From positions 21,737,501 through 21,801,500 of the forward strand of contig CP142455.1 in NCBI GenBank assembly GCA_038049695.1: a stretch of DNA of 64,000 nt, in the 5' to 3' direction. This document shows positions 22,326 through 32,966 of the stretch, in pieces. This stretch comes from Cinnamomum chago (taxonomy: Eukaryota; Streptophyta; Magnoliopsida; Laurales; Lauraceae). How positions within the stretch are numbered: position 1 is the stretch's first letter; every line of letters begins with the position of its first letter. The translations under genes were made by a program, and so were the position numbers. Under the pieces are notes generated by a model. It was not told where the DNA came from, did not search any database, and worked only from the letters and a program-made list of their open reading frames with translations.

Positions 22326-22343
22326 ATAGTCGATATCGACTAT
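22326..22343. promoter_or_regulatory. terminal copy of the 18-bp palindrome (left)
   Basis: A perfect ATAGTCGATATCGACTAT starts 120 bp inside the left end of the element. It is identical to the consensus of the central array at 29076-29379 and mirrored near the right end at 33912-33929. Confidence 0.85.
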
Positions 22344-23590
22344 CCAGTCGTTATACAAAAGGGTAAAAAAACCCCTTTTCTCACCGTCTTCTTCACCTTT
22401 TTCTTTTCTCACTCTGTCTTCATCACCTTTTCCATTTCAAGCCTTCGACGGTGGTCCCAGAGAAAGATTCGCGCCAACTATTCAAACATTCTCCATAGTT
22501 TGACGCACATGGAGGTATTTTTTTTTTCTTCTTGTTTTCGTGCCCTGAATTTAGAAGGGAGTTAGCGTTTTTTTATGGTTTTGATCGTTCAGAATGGAAA
22601 GACCTGCAATCTTCTTTGCACTTTCTAGTTTACCCATTTAGAAGGAATTATTCATCTATGAGCACTGCCGTTTGCGGAAGTTATTGTATCATTTTGTTTA
22701 TGACATTAACCAAGTTATATGTTCATGGAAAACGTACTGGGTTTTCTGAAATCACAGTAATTTGGTTTTGAAGTATGGTAATAATTTCATGAAATTACCG
22801 TCAAGATCCTTAACAACAAACTAGAAGTGGATCCCCTCTCTTTGGTCTGAGGATGAAATTTTGCTTGTTTGATTCATAGGATGAATGCTTTTTATTTTCA
22901 GTGATTTATCCTCTTTTAAGAAGCAAATGTAGCAAGTGCAGTTTACTCATCTAAAGAAACTGCTAATTGGATACAATCACAATCATCTAAAGCACATATC
23001 ACTTCTCTTAAGATGCAGTGGATATATGTTTTGGTGGTTTATTATTTGCCACTAATGTTCTGTGCCCAAACAAGCTAGTTACATACTTTTGTTCAATTGT
23101 TGTCTTTATTTGCTTTTGTGTATGTGAGCACTCCAGTTAGATGTGGTGGCTTGTTAATGATCACTTCATAGAGACTGATGTAACGTGGTATTATAATATG
23201 TTGGCACTCCAGAGAAAGTAATATGTGGGCATTCTAGAGAAAGTATTATATTGTGGTATGGGAAGGGAAAGGAGAGCATCTTTCCAATAGTTGTCCCTAA
23301 ATTAAAAAAGAGGTAGACATCTTCACAAGCCTCCAAAGATCCCGAACCCTTTTGGATAATTCCAATCCAACGTCAATAGTAAACACCTGTAGCTTTCGTC
23401 TTCCCATGAACATCTCAAGGTTTGATAATCTTTCAAATACAAAGAGGAAGTCACCCAAGGGCAAACAAACTTGCATTGGCTGGAAGGTATAGATGTGTAG
23501 TCCACTGTTTGGTGATACAAACAGTTGATGAAATGTGGCCCCACATGGACATGTTATCATTCAAAACTACTAATGATTTGGTGGTTTTAA

Positions 23591-25088
23591 TGTAAGGAAT
23601 TATTGATCACACAAAAGATAATGTGAAGCAGGAAATTCTAAACATTTTGGATGAATGACTTCTTTTATTCAATAACTGAACTCAGCTTAAATAGCCTTTA
23701 CAAAGTAATAGAAGAGAGAAAAAACAGCCCACTAATGCATGACTATAGTATCGTGGTACAAGTAATAAAGAAATTGTCAAACCTATGCATCTAACACCCT
23801 AAGGAATAGGGATTTATTCTAACAAATAGCTCTACTGTAACTGAATAACTCAAGCAATAACTAAACAGTTTCAAGTATTTAGTTTATCTGACACTTCACA
23901 TACTCCCAGCATCTGTCGCAATCTCAAAAAATCTTCCAGCTTCAGTGGCTTAGTCATTACATCAGCTACCTGATTCTTTGTGCCAGAAAAGTTAAACTTG
24001 ATAACACCATCTTTAACCAAATCTCGAAGAAAATGGAACCGCACATCTATATGCTTGCTTCTGCCATTCATGACAGGATTGTTAGAGAGTTTAATGGCTG
24101 AGCTGCTGTCACACATGATTATAGTGCTTCCTTCCTGCTTATGCCCTATCTTCTCTAGTATTCTCCTCATCCGTACAACCTGACAAGCACAGGCTGCAGC
24201 TGCCACAAATTCAGCCTCAATGGTTGATAATGTGAGCAGTGGTTGCTTCCTTGAAGACCATGAAACAACTCCTAAATTCATCCAAAAAACATATCCAGAG
24301 ATGCTTTTCCTGTCCTCAACATCACCGGCGTAATCATTGTCAGTGAATGCAAGAAGTTGTTCAGCTTCACCCTTTTTGTAAAGTATCCCGTAGTTTACCA
24401 TCCCTTTCAAGTACCTGAGAGCTCTTTTGGCTGCTTGCAAATGTGGCTCTGTAGGCTTAGACATGTAACGACTAATTAAATTCACAATGAACATTATATC
24501 AAGTCTAGTGGTGGTGAGATACATGAGACTTCCAACTATTTGCTTAAAATATGTTTCGTTAACTTTGACTCCTCCTTCATCACTGTGTAATTTTGAACCC
24601 GGTACAATGGGACTACACACAGCATTGCTATCCTCCATTCCAAAACGTTGCAGAACATCCAGTGCGTACCTTTTTTGACAGATATGTATACCATTAGCAT
24701 TTTGCAAAACCTCTATGCCAAGGAAAAACCTCATACCCCCCAAATCAGACATGTCAAATTCCCTTAACATAGACTCTTTAAATTCACTCATCAAAACTTC
24801 ATCATCACCAGTATATATCAAGTCATCCACATAAACACTCACAATAAGAATCTTACCTTTGCTGTTGGTTTTAACGAACAATGTTTGTTCACTGTGACAC
24901 CTATGAAATCCTTCACTTACAAAGTGTGCTTCAATTCTACTAAACCAAGCTCGAGGAGCTTGTTTTAGTCCGTACAAGGCCTTTTGCAATTTATACACTT
25001 TATACTCATGGAAGCGACAACAGCCTGCATAGTTCCTATGATTCAATATAATCTCACCAACAACTGTAAATCCATATTGTGCACACAC
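23591..25088 (-). mobile_element. truncated Copia element inside the MULE
   Basis: A minus-strand fragment consisting of one LTR (23591-23824, TGTTAG...TTACA on the minus strand, with a TATTTAAG promoter-like motif) and the 3' part of pol. The 5' LTR, gag, protease and integrase are missing. The right border near 25088 is close to the first recognised exon of the PMD gene. Confidence 0.8.
23871..25088 (-). pseudogene. Copia reverse transcriptase-RNase H fragment
   Basis: A 405-residue open frame with RT motifs (YGLKQAPRAWF, VSVYVDDLIYTG, MRFFLGIEV, QIVGSLMYL) and RNase H (YAGDVEDRKSISGYVF, LSTIEAEFVAAAACACQV, DSSSAIKLSNNPVMNGRSKHI, NQVADVMTKPL). It lacks the first part of RT. It is surprisingly open for a truncated copy. 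It belongs to a different Copia family from the element at 1812. Confidence 0.88.
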
Positions 25089-25380
25089 ACTGCCATGAAA
25101 ATCGAGTTTATTTTCACCTAGTGAAATTAATGATCTTCAATGCTGCCAAGTCCTAATTAATTATCTAAAAAACTCGTTGATATTTTACAGGTCAATGAAG
25201 AGAAACCTGTTGAAACTCCAAACATACTCCTCTTTAACCAAAACAATCATATCTCGGAGGGTATCGGTCACGGAGAGGTATACCAAAAACAGAATTCAAT
25301 TTTGTATTTACCATAAGAATTCCTTAGTTTTGTTCTATTGTTCATGGGGTCACCTCAATAGTTGTTGTTTTTACAAGGAA

Positions 25381-28300
25381 CTCGGACGGATGAGATGCAT
25401 CCCAACAAACCCCGATAAAGATATATGGGTGCTTACAGATGTTCAAAAGCAATATGTACGGCAAACAGGTCTACACCACTTGACCGACATAGATCGTATG
25501 GTCATAGACCATGCCTTAATAACAACTTTGGTTGAGAGGTGGCGCCCAGAAACAAATTCATTCCATTTTCCATCCGGGGAAGCAACTATAACACTCGAAG
25601 ACGTTGCTTATATCTATGGCTTCCCAGTCGATGGCCCAGTGGTAACCGGACGAACTTTTTCCGGTAGATTTGTAGAACCGGCTTATCATGAGTTGCTTGG
25701 GATCACGCCACAGAAGAAGTTAGACTATGTTGGCATAACAATAAAATTTAAGTGGCTTGAAGACAACTTCAAACCTTCCGCCTAGCAGGATAAGAAAAAG
25801 AAGAAAACCAAAGATGTCGAGATAAGAGCCACCCGGGCATATTTGTTCTTTTTGGTGGCCGGGCAGATCTTCACCCAGACATCTGGTGCGAGGGGGCCTG
25901 CTTATCTACTTGAATTGTTTAAAGATTTCAAGCCTTATGCATGGGCCCCCGCATGCCTTGCAAATCTTTACAGAATGTTGGCAAAGGCAACTTGGTGGGG
26001 CCATGAGACGAAGGAGTCTGAAGGAAAGGGGAAAAATCAACATATAAATGACAACAAGTCCTGTAGGACACCCACAGGGCCTTTGCAGTTGCTACAGGTG
26101 GATAATTCTCAAACTTAACATTTTTGGGTGCATTATTTAAATGCTAACTAACAGTTGCATTTTTTATGTTTTCCATCACAGATATGGGCTTACTCGAGAA
26201 TGTCTCTTGGACGGATCCCTCGGCAAGATCCTAGTTGGAAAAATGACATACAATTTTCACTTTTCAAGACATGGCATAAGAGGTTGGTGGATCACCCCCA
26301 AGCCCTCGCAACGGTGAAGGAAGTCAGGCACCAACTAAACATCTTGCCGACTGATGGGGTAAATACACATGTGTCATCCAAGTAAATTTTATGATGTTTT
26401 TACTTAGGTTACCCGATGCATATATTTTAATGTCTTCTTATATGTGTATATATACAGTTCACTTGGCAGCCATATTCTGGCTATGGCAAAAAATTCAAGA
26501 CGAGCGTACCCAAAGGGGATCGCGACCTGTTTTCGTCATCAATCGTCCTAGTGTGGTACTGGATTGTTGAGCGGCATAATACATGGCGAGTCATGAAACA
26601 GTTTGGGCTCAAGCAATTGGTCCCACCGCCTTTCAATATGCCATACTTCCGTGGAGAACGTATAGAGAGGATGGTGATTGATTACAGCTCGCGTATGGAC
26701 GAAGAGGTAACAGCACTGTGGGCTGCAAGAAAGCAGCTGGGTTTACGCGGAGAGAAGTGCACCCAGCCGGTTCATTCAGAAGAGTACCTGCTATGGTATG
26801 GTGCCAACACAGTCCGACACATTGGCAAGGTTGAGCACGTGGAGAGGCCCGAGGCAGAAGCCCCCGCTTAGCAAGCTGAGCCATCTGTCCCACAGAAATA
26901 TGTAAGTATTGAATGCTAATTAGTCTGGAATTTCATTTATATTTCTATCTATCGTATTAACGTTACTTATTCTGGTTAATTGCTTGTCCGCTGTTTTCAA
27001 GTTGATGAACTTGTTGCTCGCTTAGAGCGGTCGTGTGATCGGGCAGACAGGAGGAATAAAAACGTGTCCAAACTTACGGAGTCGATTCGGAAAAAACTGA
27101 AGACATTTAAGGCAGCTATTGGGACAGCATTTGTGCACTTTTCTATGGAAGACTGCAATAGCTCACAATCCGATGAGGATGTAGAAAAGGTAAACCGTCC
27201 CACCCTCCATTAAATTTTATCTTGTGCAATCTGACTCTGTTATCCGTTAAATTTTTATAATGTGCAATCTGATTGTGTCCTTTCTGTTTTCCATCAGACA
27301 AGCAGTGTTCCCTCTCAAACTGGTCCATCTCACGCTGTTTTCCATCAGACAAGCACTGTTCCCTCTCAACCTGGCCCATCTCACACTGTTTTCCATCAGA
27401 CAAGCAGCCTCGTTGGACTCTCTCACACGAGAGTAAAGAAAGCCGCTATTAAAAGTCCAAGGGCAAAAAGGTTAAAAAAGGCCGGACCAGTACGTCCCGA
27501 TCATTCACCAAGCAATGAGCGTAAAGCAAGCCTACCACCAACCGAAGAAGTGCTCTCAACCCCCCCAATAGCCAGGACACTGTTTGACACTCCTGTGACA
27601 GTTACTAGTGGTTCCGCAATTGTTGTTGCAGCACCTATGGCTACCATAGTCTCTTTGATTTGGAGAATAAAGCGCTTGCCCCGTATGCGTAAAGTGCCCG
27701 TAAAGTTCTTTGATTATTCTCATTCTATGGTGCATTCGGGCTATGTATTAAATGATAAGGAGCAATTCTTTCTTAGGGGTTTCAAGGAATACTATGAGAC
27801 AAAGTAAGCACAATAATATTTCCCCCATTATTTTCAATTTGTACCCATCTTCATTAATATCTTGTGCTGAAGTGTTTTTTTTTATTAACAAACATCTATT
27901 CCATGTAGAGAGGATGAACTAGCCAGTATTTGTACCATGATATCCAGCAACGATTTAAAGAAAGCACTGGACGAGGGAACTTGGCTGGACACCAATCTAA
28001 TGTATTATTACTTTGACATCATGAGAGAAGGATGTCCAACCGCTTTCATCGCCGACCCAAGCATATGTGTAAGTCTGCGCTGAAGTGTCCTATCTTAGTT
28101 ACCATAGGCTTATGAGTCATCTTGATTCGTTAACCATTTCTATTGTGGTGACATTACTATTCGCAGAGTTGGTGGTAGGATGGATCTGATGCCAATGTTG
28201 AAGCTGCCTTCGGTAAGCACGGCCATAGAGTTTGGGAAGCAAGGGAGGCACATACACTTGTGTTTGTCGTCCACTACAGGAACCATTTCACGCTCGTTGT

Positions 28301-28766
28301 GGGATACGTTGATGAAAAAAGGTGGGAGTTCTATAACAGTTTGGCTGGTGATCGTTTGACACAGAATAAAGCGGAACAATTTGTAAGTATGGTTTGGGAT
28401 CCTATATTACAATCCGAGTACATTGTTTGAGACATCACTTATGATAACAGCTGCCCCCCTTGTGCAATTTTTCATTTTTTGCAGATCAGCTGGTTAAACA
28501 AGATGTATATGCATTTTGGGTGGACGGATCCATTTTTATGGACTATCGTGTTCAAGGAAGACATTCCTCATCAAAACAATGGTAATGACTGCGGAGTCTT
28601 CACTGTGGCATTCGCAGAGCATTGTGTTCATCGTCGTCCTATCACATTTACCCAAAATGATATCCCTTATTTCCGTAGCAAAATTGTCATTGAGTTATTC
28701 AAGAGAAGTTGGCAAGTGAACGCTAATAGGTTGAATCTTCCTGAGTTGTTGAACCTACCGGCTTGA
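25381..28766 (+). pseudogene. MULE-borne plant mobile domain (PMD) - Ulp1/C48 protease gene
   Basis: Exons inferred from GT-AG borders: about 25381-26097, 26182-26358, 26458-26901, about 27000-27189, 27298-27803, 27909-28068, 28167-28382 and 28485-28766. The first three encode a plant mobile domain (TDVQKQYVRQTGLHHL, HFPSGEATITLEDVAYIYG, IWAYSRMSLGRIP, VLVWYWIVERHNTWRVMKQF). Then come a basic coiled region and a Ser/Pro-rich linker. The end is an Ulp1-type cysteine protease with His in NHFTLVV and Gln/Cys in PHQNNGNDCGVF. The position usually held by the catalytic Asp (YDS) reads YNS. Three in-frame TAG codons lie at 25783, 26869 and 28176. The third-to-fourth exon join was not in phase, so one border is uncertain. 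PMD proteins act in transposon silencing or are transposon-borne; Ulp1 cleaves SUMO-like conjugates. A recent pseudogene or a readthrough gene are both possible. Confidence 0.75.
27283..27405 (+). repeat. 51-bp tandem repeat that includes a splice acceptor
   Basis: The stretch CTGTTTTCCATCAGACAAGC occurs three times with a spacing of exactly 51 bp. The acceptor AGs fall at 27296-27297, 27347-27348 and 27398-27399. The first serves as the inferred acceptor of exon 5. Because 51 is a multiple of three, all three acceptors would keep the reading frame. Confidence 0.85.
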
Positions 28767-29075
28767 TGTCATTTTATTAGTTTAATAGAAGTTTTGGGAA
28801 GGTATTGGGCAGTAGACGGAGAGGCCAAACATAGACAAATACTTTTTGTATGAATTTGTGGAACTTGTAAGAAGCACTGGTTGTGGAACTCATATGGTTA
28901 TATGATTTTGACTTTATATTGTGGACCTCCATTTCACATTATTTGAAATTGAATGGGTATGGAACATGTATTTATTGAATGTGGTTGTGATATTATATAA
29001 TGTGGTTTGTGCAGAATGTGTGCTTGAATAAGATTACCAATGTAAAATTGAATCATAATAAAAAACAACACAGGC
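28767..29075. other. 3' flank of the PMD-Ulp1 gene
   Basis: About 300 bp of AT-rich DNA between the Ulp1 stop codon and the palindrome array. It probably contains the 3' untranslated region. AATAAAAAAC occurs just before the array, near 29056. Confidence 0.5.
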
Positions 29076-29379
29076 ATGGTCGATATTGACTATTACTATA
29101 GTCGATATCGACCATTTAACTGAAACATAAAAAACATAGGCATAGTCGATATCGACTATAGTAATAGTCGATATCGACCATTTAACTGAAACATAAAAAA
29201 TACAGACATAGTCGATATCGACTATTACTATAGTCGATATCGACTATTACTATAGTCGATATCGACTATTTAACTGAAACATAAAAAACACAGTCATAGT
29301 CGATATCAACTATTACTATAGTCGATATCGACCATTTAACTGAAACATAAAAAACACAGGCATAGTCGATATCGACTAT
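29076..29379. repeat. phased array of ten 18-bp palindromes
   Basis: Ten copies of ATAGTCGATATCGACTAT or close variants start at 29076, 29098, 29142, 29164, 29208, 29230, 29252, 29296, 29318 and 29362. Every start-to-start distance is 22 or 44 bp. Short spacers are 4 bp (TACT or AGTA) and long ones 26 bp (TTAACTGAAACATAAAAAA plus seven bases). Copies 3, 5, 6, 7 and 10 are perfect palindromes; copies 2, 4 and 9 share the variant end GACCAT. The array lies between the converging 3' ends of the two MULE genes. Confidence 0.95.
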
Positions 29380-29574
29380 TAGCTGGAATATAAAAACAAA
29401 ACAGTCATATTTAATTAAGATATAGACTATCTAAACTTAAAAAAACAGTCATATATACTATGTTTTTTTTGCGCTTTAGATTTAGCCAATAATATCTCAA
29501 TAAGGCTGGAAAAATTAAACCATTTGGATCCCCAAGAAATTAATAGAGTTTTCAACATATATTATCCCCAAAAA

Positions 29575-30358
29575 GGAGTTCGTCCTTATAAAAAAAAAAG
29601 ACATGGGCACTATACAACACAATTATGCCCTTCCAAAAAATGCTTAAACAAAATGTACAAGCCCCATCACGGCAACATCTTCTATCACATTTATACAAAA
29701 TACCAACACCAACCAAAAAGGAGTTCACGTTGACTCTTGCATTCCCCTTCCAAAAAATGCTTCAGTAGACTATACACTGTCCAGATTGCTGTTATACAAA
29801 ATACCAACACCAACAAAAAAGGAGTTCACGTTGACTCTTGCATTCCCCTTCCAAATAATGCTTCAGTAGACTATACACTGTCCAGATTGTTGTTACACAA
29901 AATACCAACACCAACAAAAAAGGAGTTCACGTTGACTTTTGCATTCCCCTTTCAAATAATGCTTCAGTAGACTATACACTATCCAGAATGTTGTTATACA
30001 AAATACCAACACCAACCAAAAAGGAGTTCACGTTGACTCTTGCATTACCCTTCCAAATAATGCTTCAGTAGACTATACACTGTCCAGATTACTATTATAC
30101 AAAATACCAACACCAACCAAAAAGGAGTTCACGTTGACTCTTGCATTCCCCTTAAAAAAAATGCTTCAGTAGACTATACACTGTCCAGATTGCCGTTATA
30201 CAAAATACCAACACCAACCAAAAAGGAGTTCACGTTGACTCTTACATTCCCCTTCCAAAAAATGCTTCAGTAGACTATACACTGTCCAGATTGCTGTTAT
30301 ACAAAATACCAACACCAACCAAAAAGGAGTTAATGTTGACTCTTGCATGCCCTTTCCA
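29575..30358. repeat. 101-bp tandem array at the end of the transposase gene
   Basis: Six full units start at GGAGTTCACGTTGACTCTTG at 29720, 29821, 29922, 30023, 30124 and 30225, all exactly 101 bp long. A partial unit follows at 30326-30358. A diverged, longer relative lies at 29575-29719. Units share TATACACTGTCCAGATT and ACAAAATACCAACACCAACC. The last unit ends about 4 bp from the transposase stop codon, so the array forms its 3' flank. Confidence 0.95.
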
Positions 30359-30361
30359 TCT

Positions 30362-32966
30362 TCAATTTTGGGCCGGTGGATTGCGGCAACTTTGTCGATT
30401 ATGCCCCCTCTCCTTATAGTTACCACAAGTGACTACCCTCCGTTGGCAGCCACAATCCTCGGTCCGAATCCTATTCTTCTTTGGGCGCCCTGGCTGTTTA
30501 GTAGCTCTTGGTGGCAAAACTCGTTCATCAGATGTGTGCTCCCATTGTTTACTGTCTCGGGTAGCATGCAATACTTCACTATACGTCGTACGATATACAC
30601 TTGATAGGTACCAATGTTCGCAGAATTCATATGGATCATAGTTTCTAATTCTCATTGAAGCCAATGCATGAAAACACGGGATCCCCAAAATCTCCCATTT
30701 TCGACATGTGCAAGTCTTGCGTTCAAGATCGACGACGTCCACGTACTCCGCAGATTGTACCTGAAACTCAACTAGACCAGCCACACGAACATGCAATCGT
30801 CGAGCTTCTTCACTTTCTTTTTCCAAAACTTTCTCCGCATAAGGTGTTAGACAGCTTGTAATTGCTTCCGATTCAAGATGGCGCTTCTGGAAAAATTCCA
30901 TTAGCTTGGCCCGTATTTCCTTAACCTGTTTTGTAATAGGAAGGACCCTTGTGTCCTTTAAAAGGCCATTTGTGCATTCTGCAGTGTTACTAGTGAGCAT
31001 GTCATACCGCCGTCCTTCTACACGTGCATCAGCCCAACGTTGCCTTCCAATAGAATCAATGTAAGTGAATGCCTCTTGGCTGACTGCCCGAATATCGGCC
31101 ATATATGCATCATACTCAAACGGCCTATTTGCTTTGGCAGCACGCCAAAATTTCATAACAATTGCAGCATCACTGAAAGCTACCCTAATATTCTCGGCAA
31201 TGTGACGGCAACAATAAGACCCTTTTGACGGTCCGACACAATAGTCAAATTATTAGGCTCACCCAGCGCTATATGTAGGTTTGCAAGGAACCACTCCCAA
31301 CTATCACGTCGTTCGGCTTCCGCAAAGGCAAAAGCGATGGGAATGAGCTTATGATTGGCATCGTGTGTAACGGCAACGAGCAAGACACTTGGATACTTCC
31401 CTCGGAGATGTGTCCCATCTATCAACGAGCAAGACACTTGGATACTTCCCTCGGAGATGTGTCCCATCTATCGCAATCATTGGTCTACACGTACTAATGA
31501 AAGACCTTAGACAAACTCCGAATGCCCAAAAAAATCTTCTGAAACGGTCCTCAGAAGTGGTGTCTATGTTTGTTATTGTGCCTGGATTGGTCCTCTGCAG
31601 TTCAATACAGTAACTAGGCAGCATTTGAAATGACTCTTCGTAAGAGCCTCGCACTGCACGCAGGGTTATTTCCTTTGCTACATGTGCCTTCCTGTAACTA
31701 ATAGTTGTCCCATATTCCATTTGGTAGTCGTTCATGATCTCTTTTGGTTTCAGATTGACATTTTGTCGGACTCTATCCATGATGAACTCCGAAATTAGCA
31801 ATGCTGACGCCTGTTTATGTGCCATTCCCATCATTGGCTTCGAGCATCTATGGACAGGATTGTACGTACGCACTTTGAATTGTGGTCCTGATTCCACGAT
31901 AGAGGCATGAATGCGCCAAGGGCAATTCTGATCTTTACAACATGCTGTCACTTTATACATGTTTGTCTTCAAGTGCTTCAGAGTAAAGTTTCCATAAATT
32001 GCGAACTTAGCCAGGGTCTTCCGAAATGTGTCACGATCAGGGAATTCACGGCCAACCCACATTTCGCGTGCTGAATTGTTTCCAATGTCTACATTCGATT
32101 TTTCAGGTACCATGTTGTCGATAAAATTAACACCTGAATGTTCACTTGAAGGACATGCATTGTTGATTGGATTAGCCCCGGCAACGTTGCTTTTGTCCGA
32201 GCCCATCACTATCACTGGAATTTGTCTGGTGAAATTATTTTCATCAAAATAGTTCTCATCACCATACTCTGCCCCATCCTCTATATCATCAACATCAATT
32301 TCTTGACCTAAGGTATGATGCGGACTTGTAATGTTTCGAACAGTCGAAAAATGCATGTCATTATCTTCTTGGAGATCAACTGTAGGAAGCTCTGGAACGA
32401 CTGTCCTATCTTTCACTTCTTTTCCCTTGCAATTTATCAATACACTCATTGATTTTCGAAGTAAACATCGATGCTTGTCATTCCTCTGAAACCTACAGTG
32501 CATCAACAAATAACAAAATGCAAGTAAGGGATTGGGATTAATATTTGATAAAGTATAATTTAGAATACAACAAATTGACAAAGTATAATTTAGAATACAA
32601 CAAATTGACATACCCATATTGTTCTCTTCCTTTACATTGTCCATTGTTCCAACTTTTAGAAACATATAAGTAGATCCCATTTGTATTCTGACCCGATGCT
32701 TTGATCATTCTGTTCACATCATTATCATCTTCAATGCTAGCCAGTGAAAATGCACGTCCATTGTGATGAAGGTATTGTATGCTTAAACTTTTAGTAGATG
32801 AATCTCAATTAGATGCTTCAATTGCTTCGGCAACCAATGACTCATATGTTATGTCGGTTGATAAATACCTCATCTTCTGCTTTCCTCCGTTATAGACGGG
32901 ACGCATAATATCAAATTCAAAGTTTCCATCATAGTGGAATATGATTAGAACCTCGCAATCTGACAT
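30362..32966 (-). pseudogene. mudrA-type MULE transposase
   Basis: On the minus strand, exon 32614-32966 starts MSDCEVLIIFHYDG (PB1-like/N-terminal region) and carries a TGA near 32808. It joins in phase across a GT-AG intron (32493-32613) to the main exon. That exon holds the MuDR N-terminal region (GREFPDRDTFRKTLAKFAIY, CPWRIHAS), the catalytic start (IAIDGTHLRGKYPS), SDRQKG, CCRHIAENI, then a SWIM zinc finger (CTCRKWEILGIPCFHALA) and a zinc-knuckle-like tail (CGNYKERGHNRQSC) in which a usual Cys is Tyr. A 49-bp tandem duplication at 31374-31471 and a frame change near 31220 break the core. The protein would be nuclear and would bind the element ends. Confidence 0.85.
31374..31471. repeat. 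49-bp tandem duplication in the transposase core
   Basis: Two identical 49-bp copies lie head to tail at 31374-31422 and 31423-31471. They cover the codons around the first catalytic Asp (DGTHLRGKYPS). Since 49 is not a multiple of three, the frame is lost after it. Identity of the copies points to a very recent event. Confidence 0.95.

Noticed and set aside
29076..29379. CRISPR-like array
   Set aside because: Regularly spaced short palindromes look CRISPR-like, but the spacers are repeated and not unique, there are no cas genes and the DNA is plant nuclear.
29524..29970. Small open frames in the 101-bp array
   Set aside because: They are repeat translations with no start context or homology; period 101 breaks the frame at each unit.
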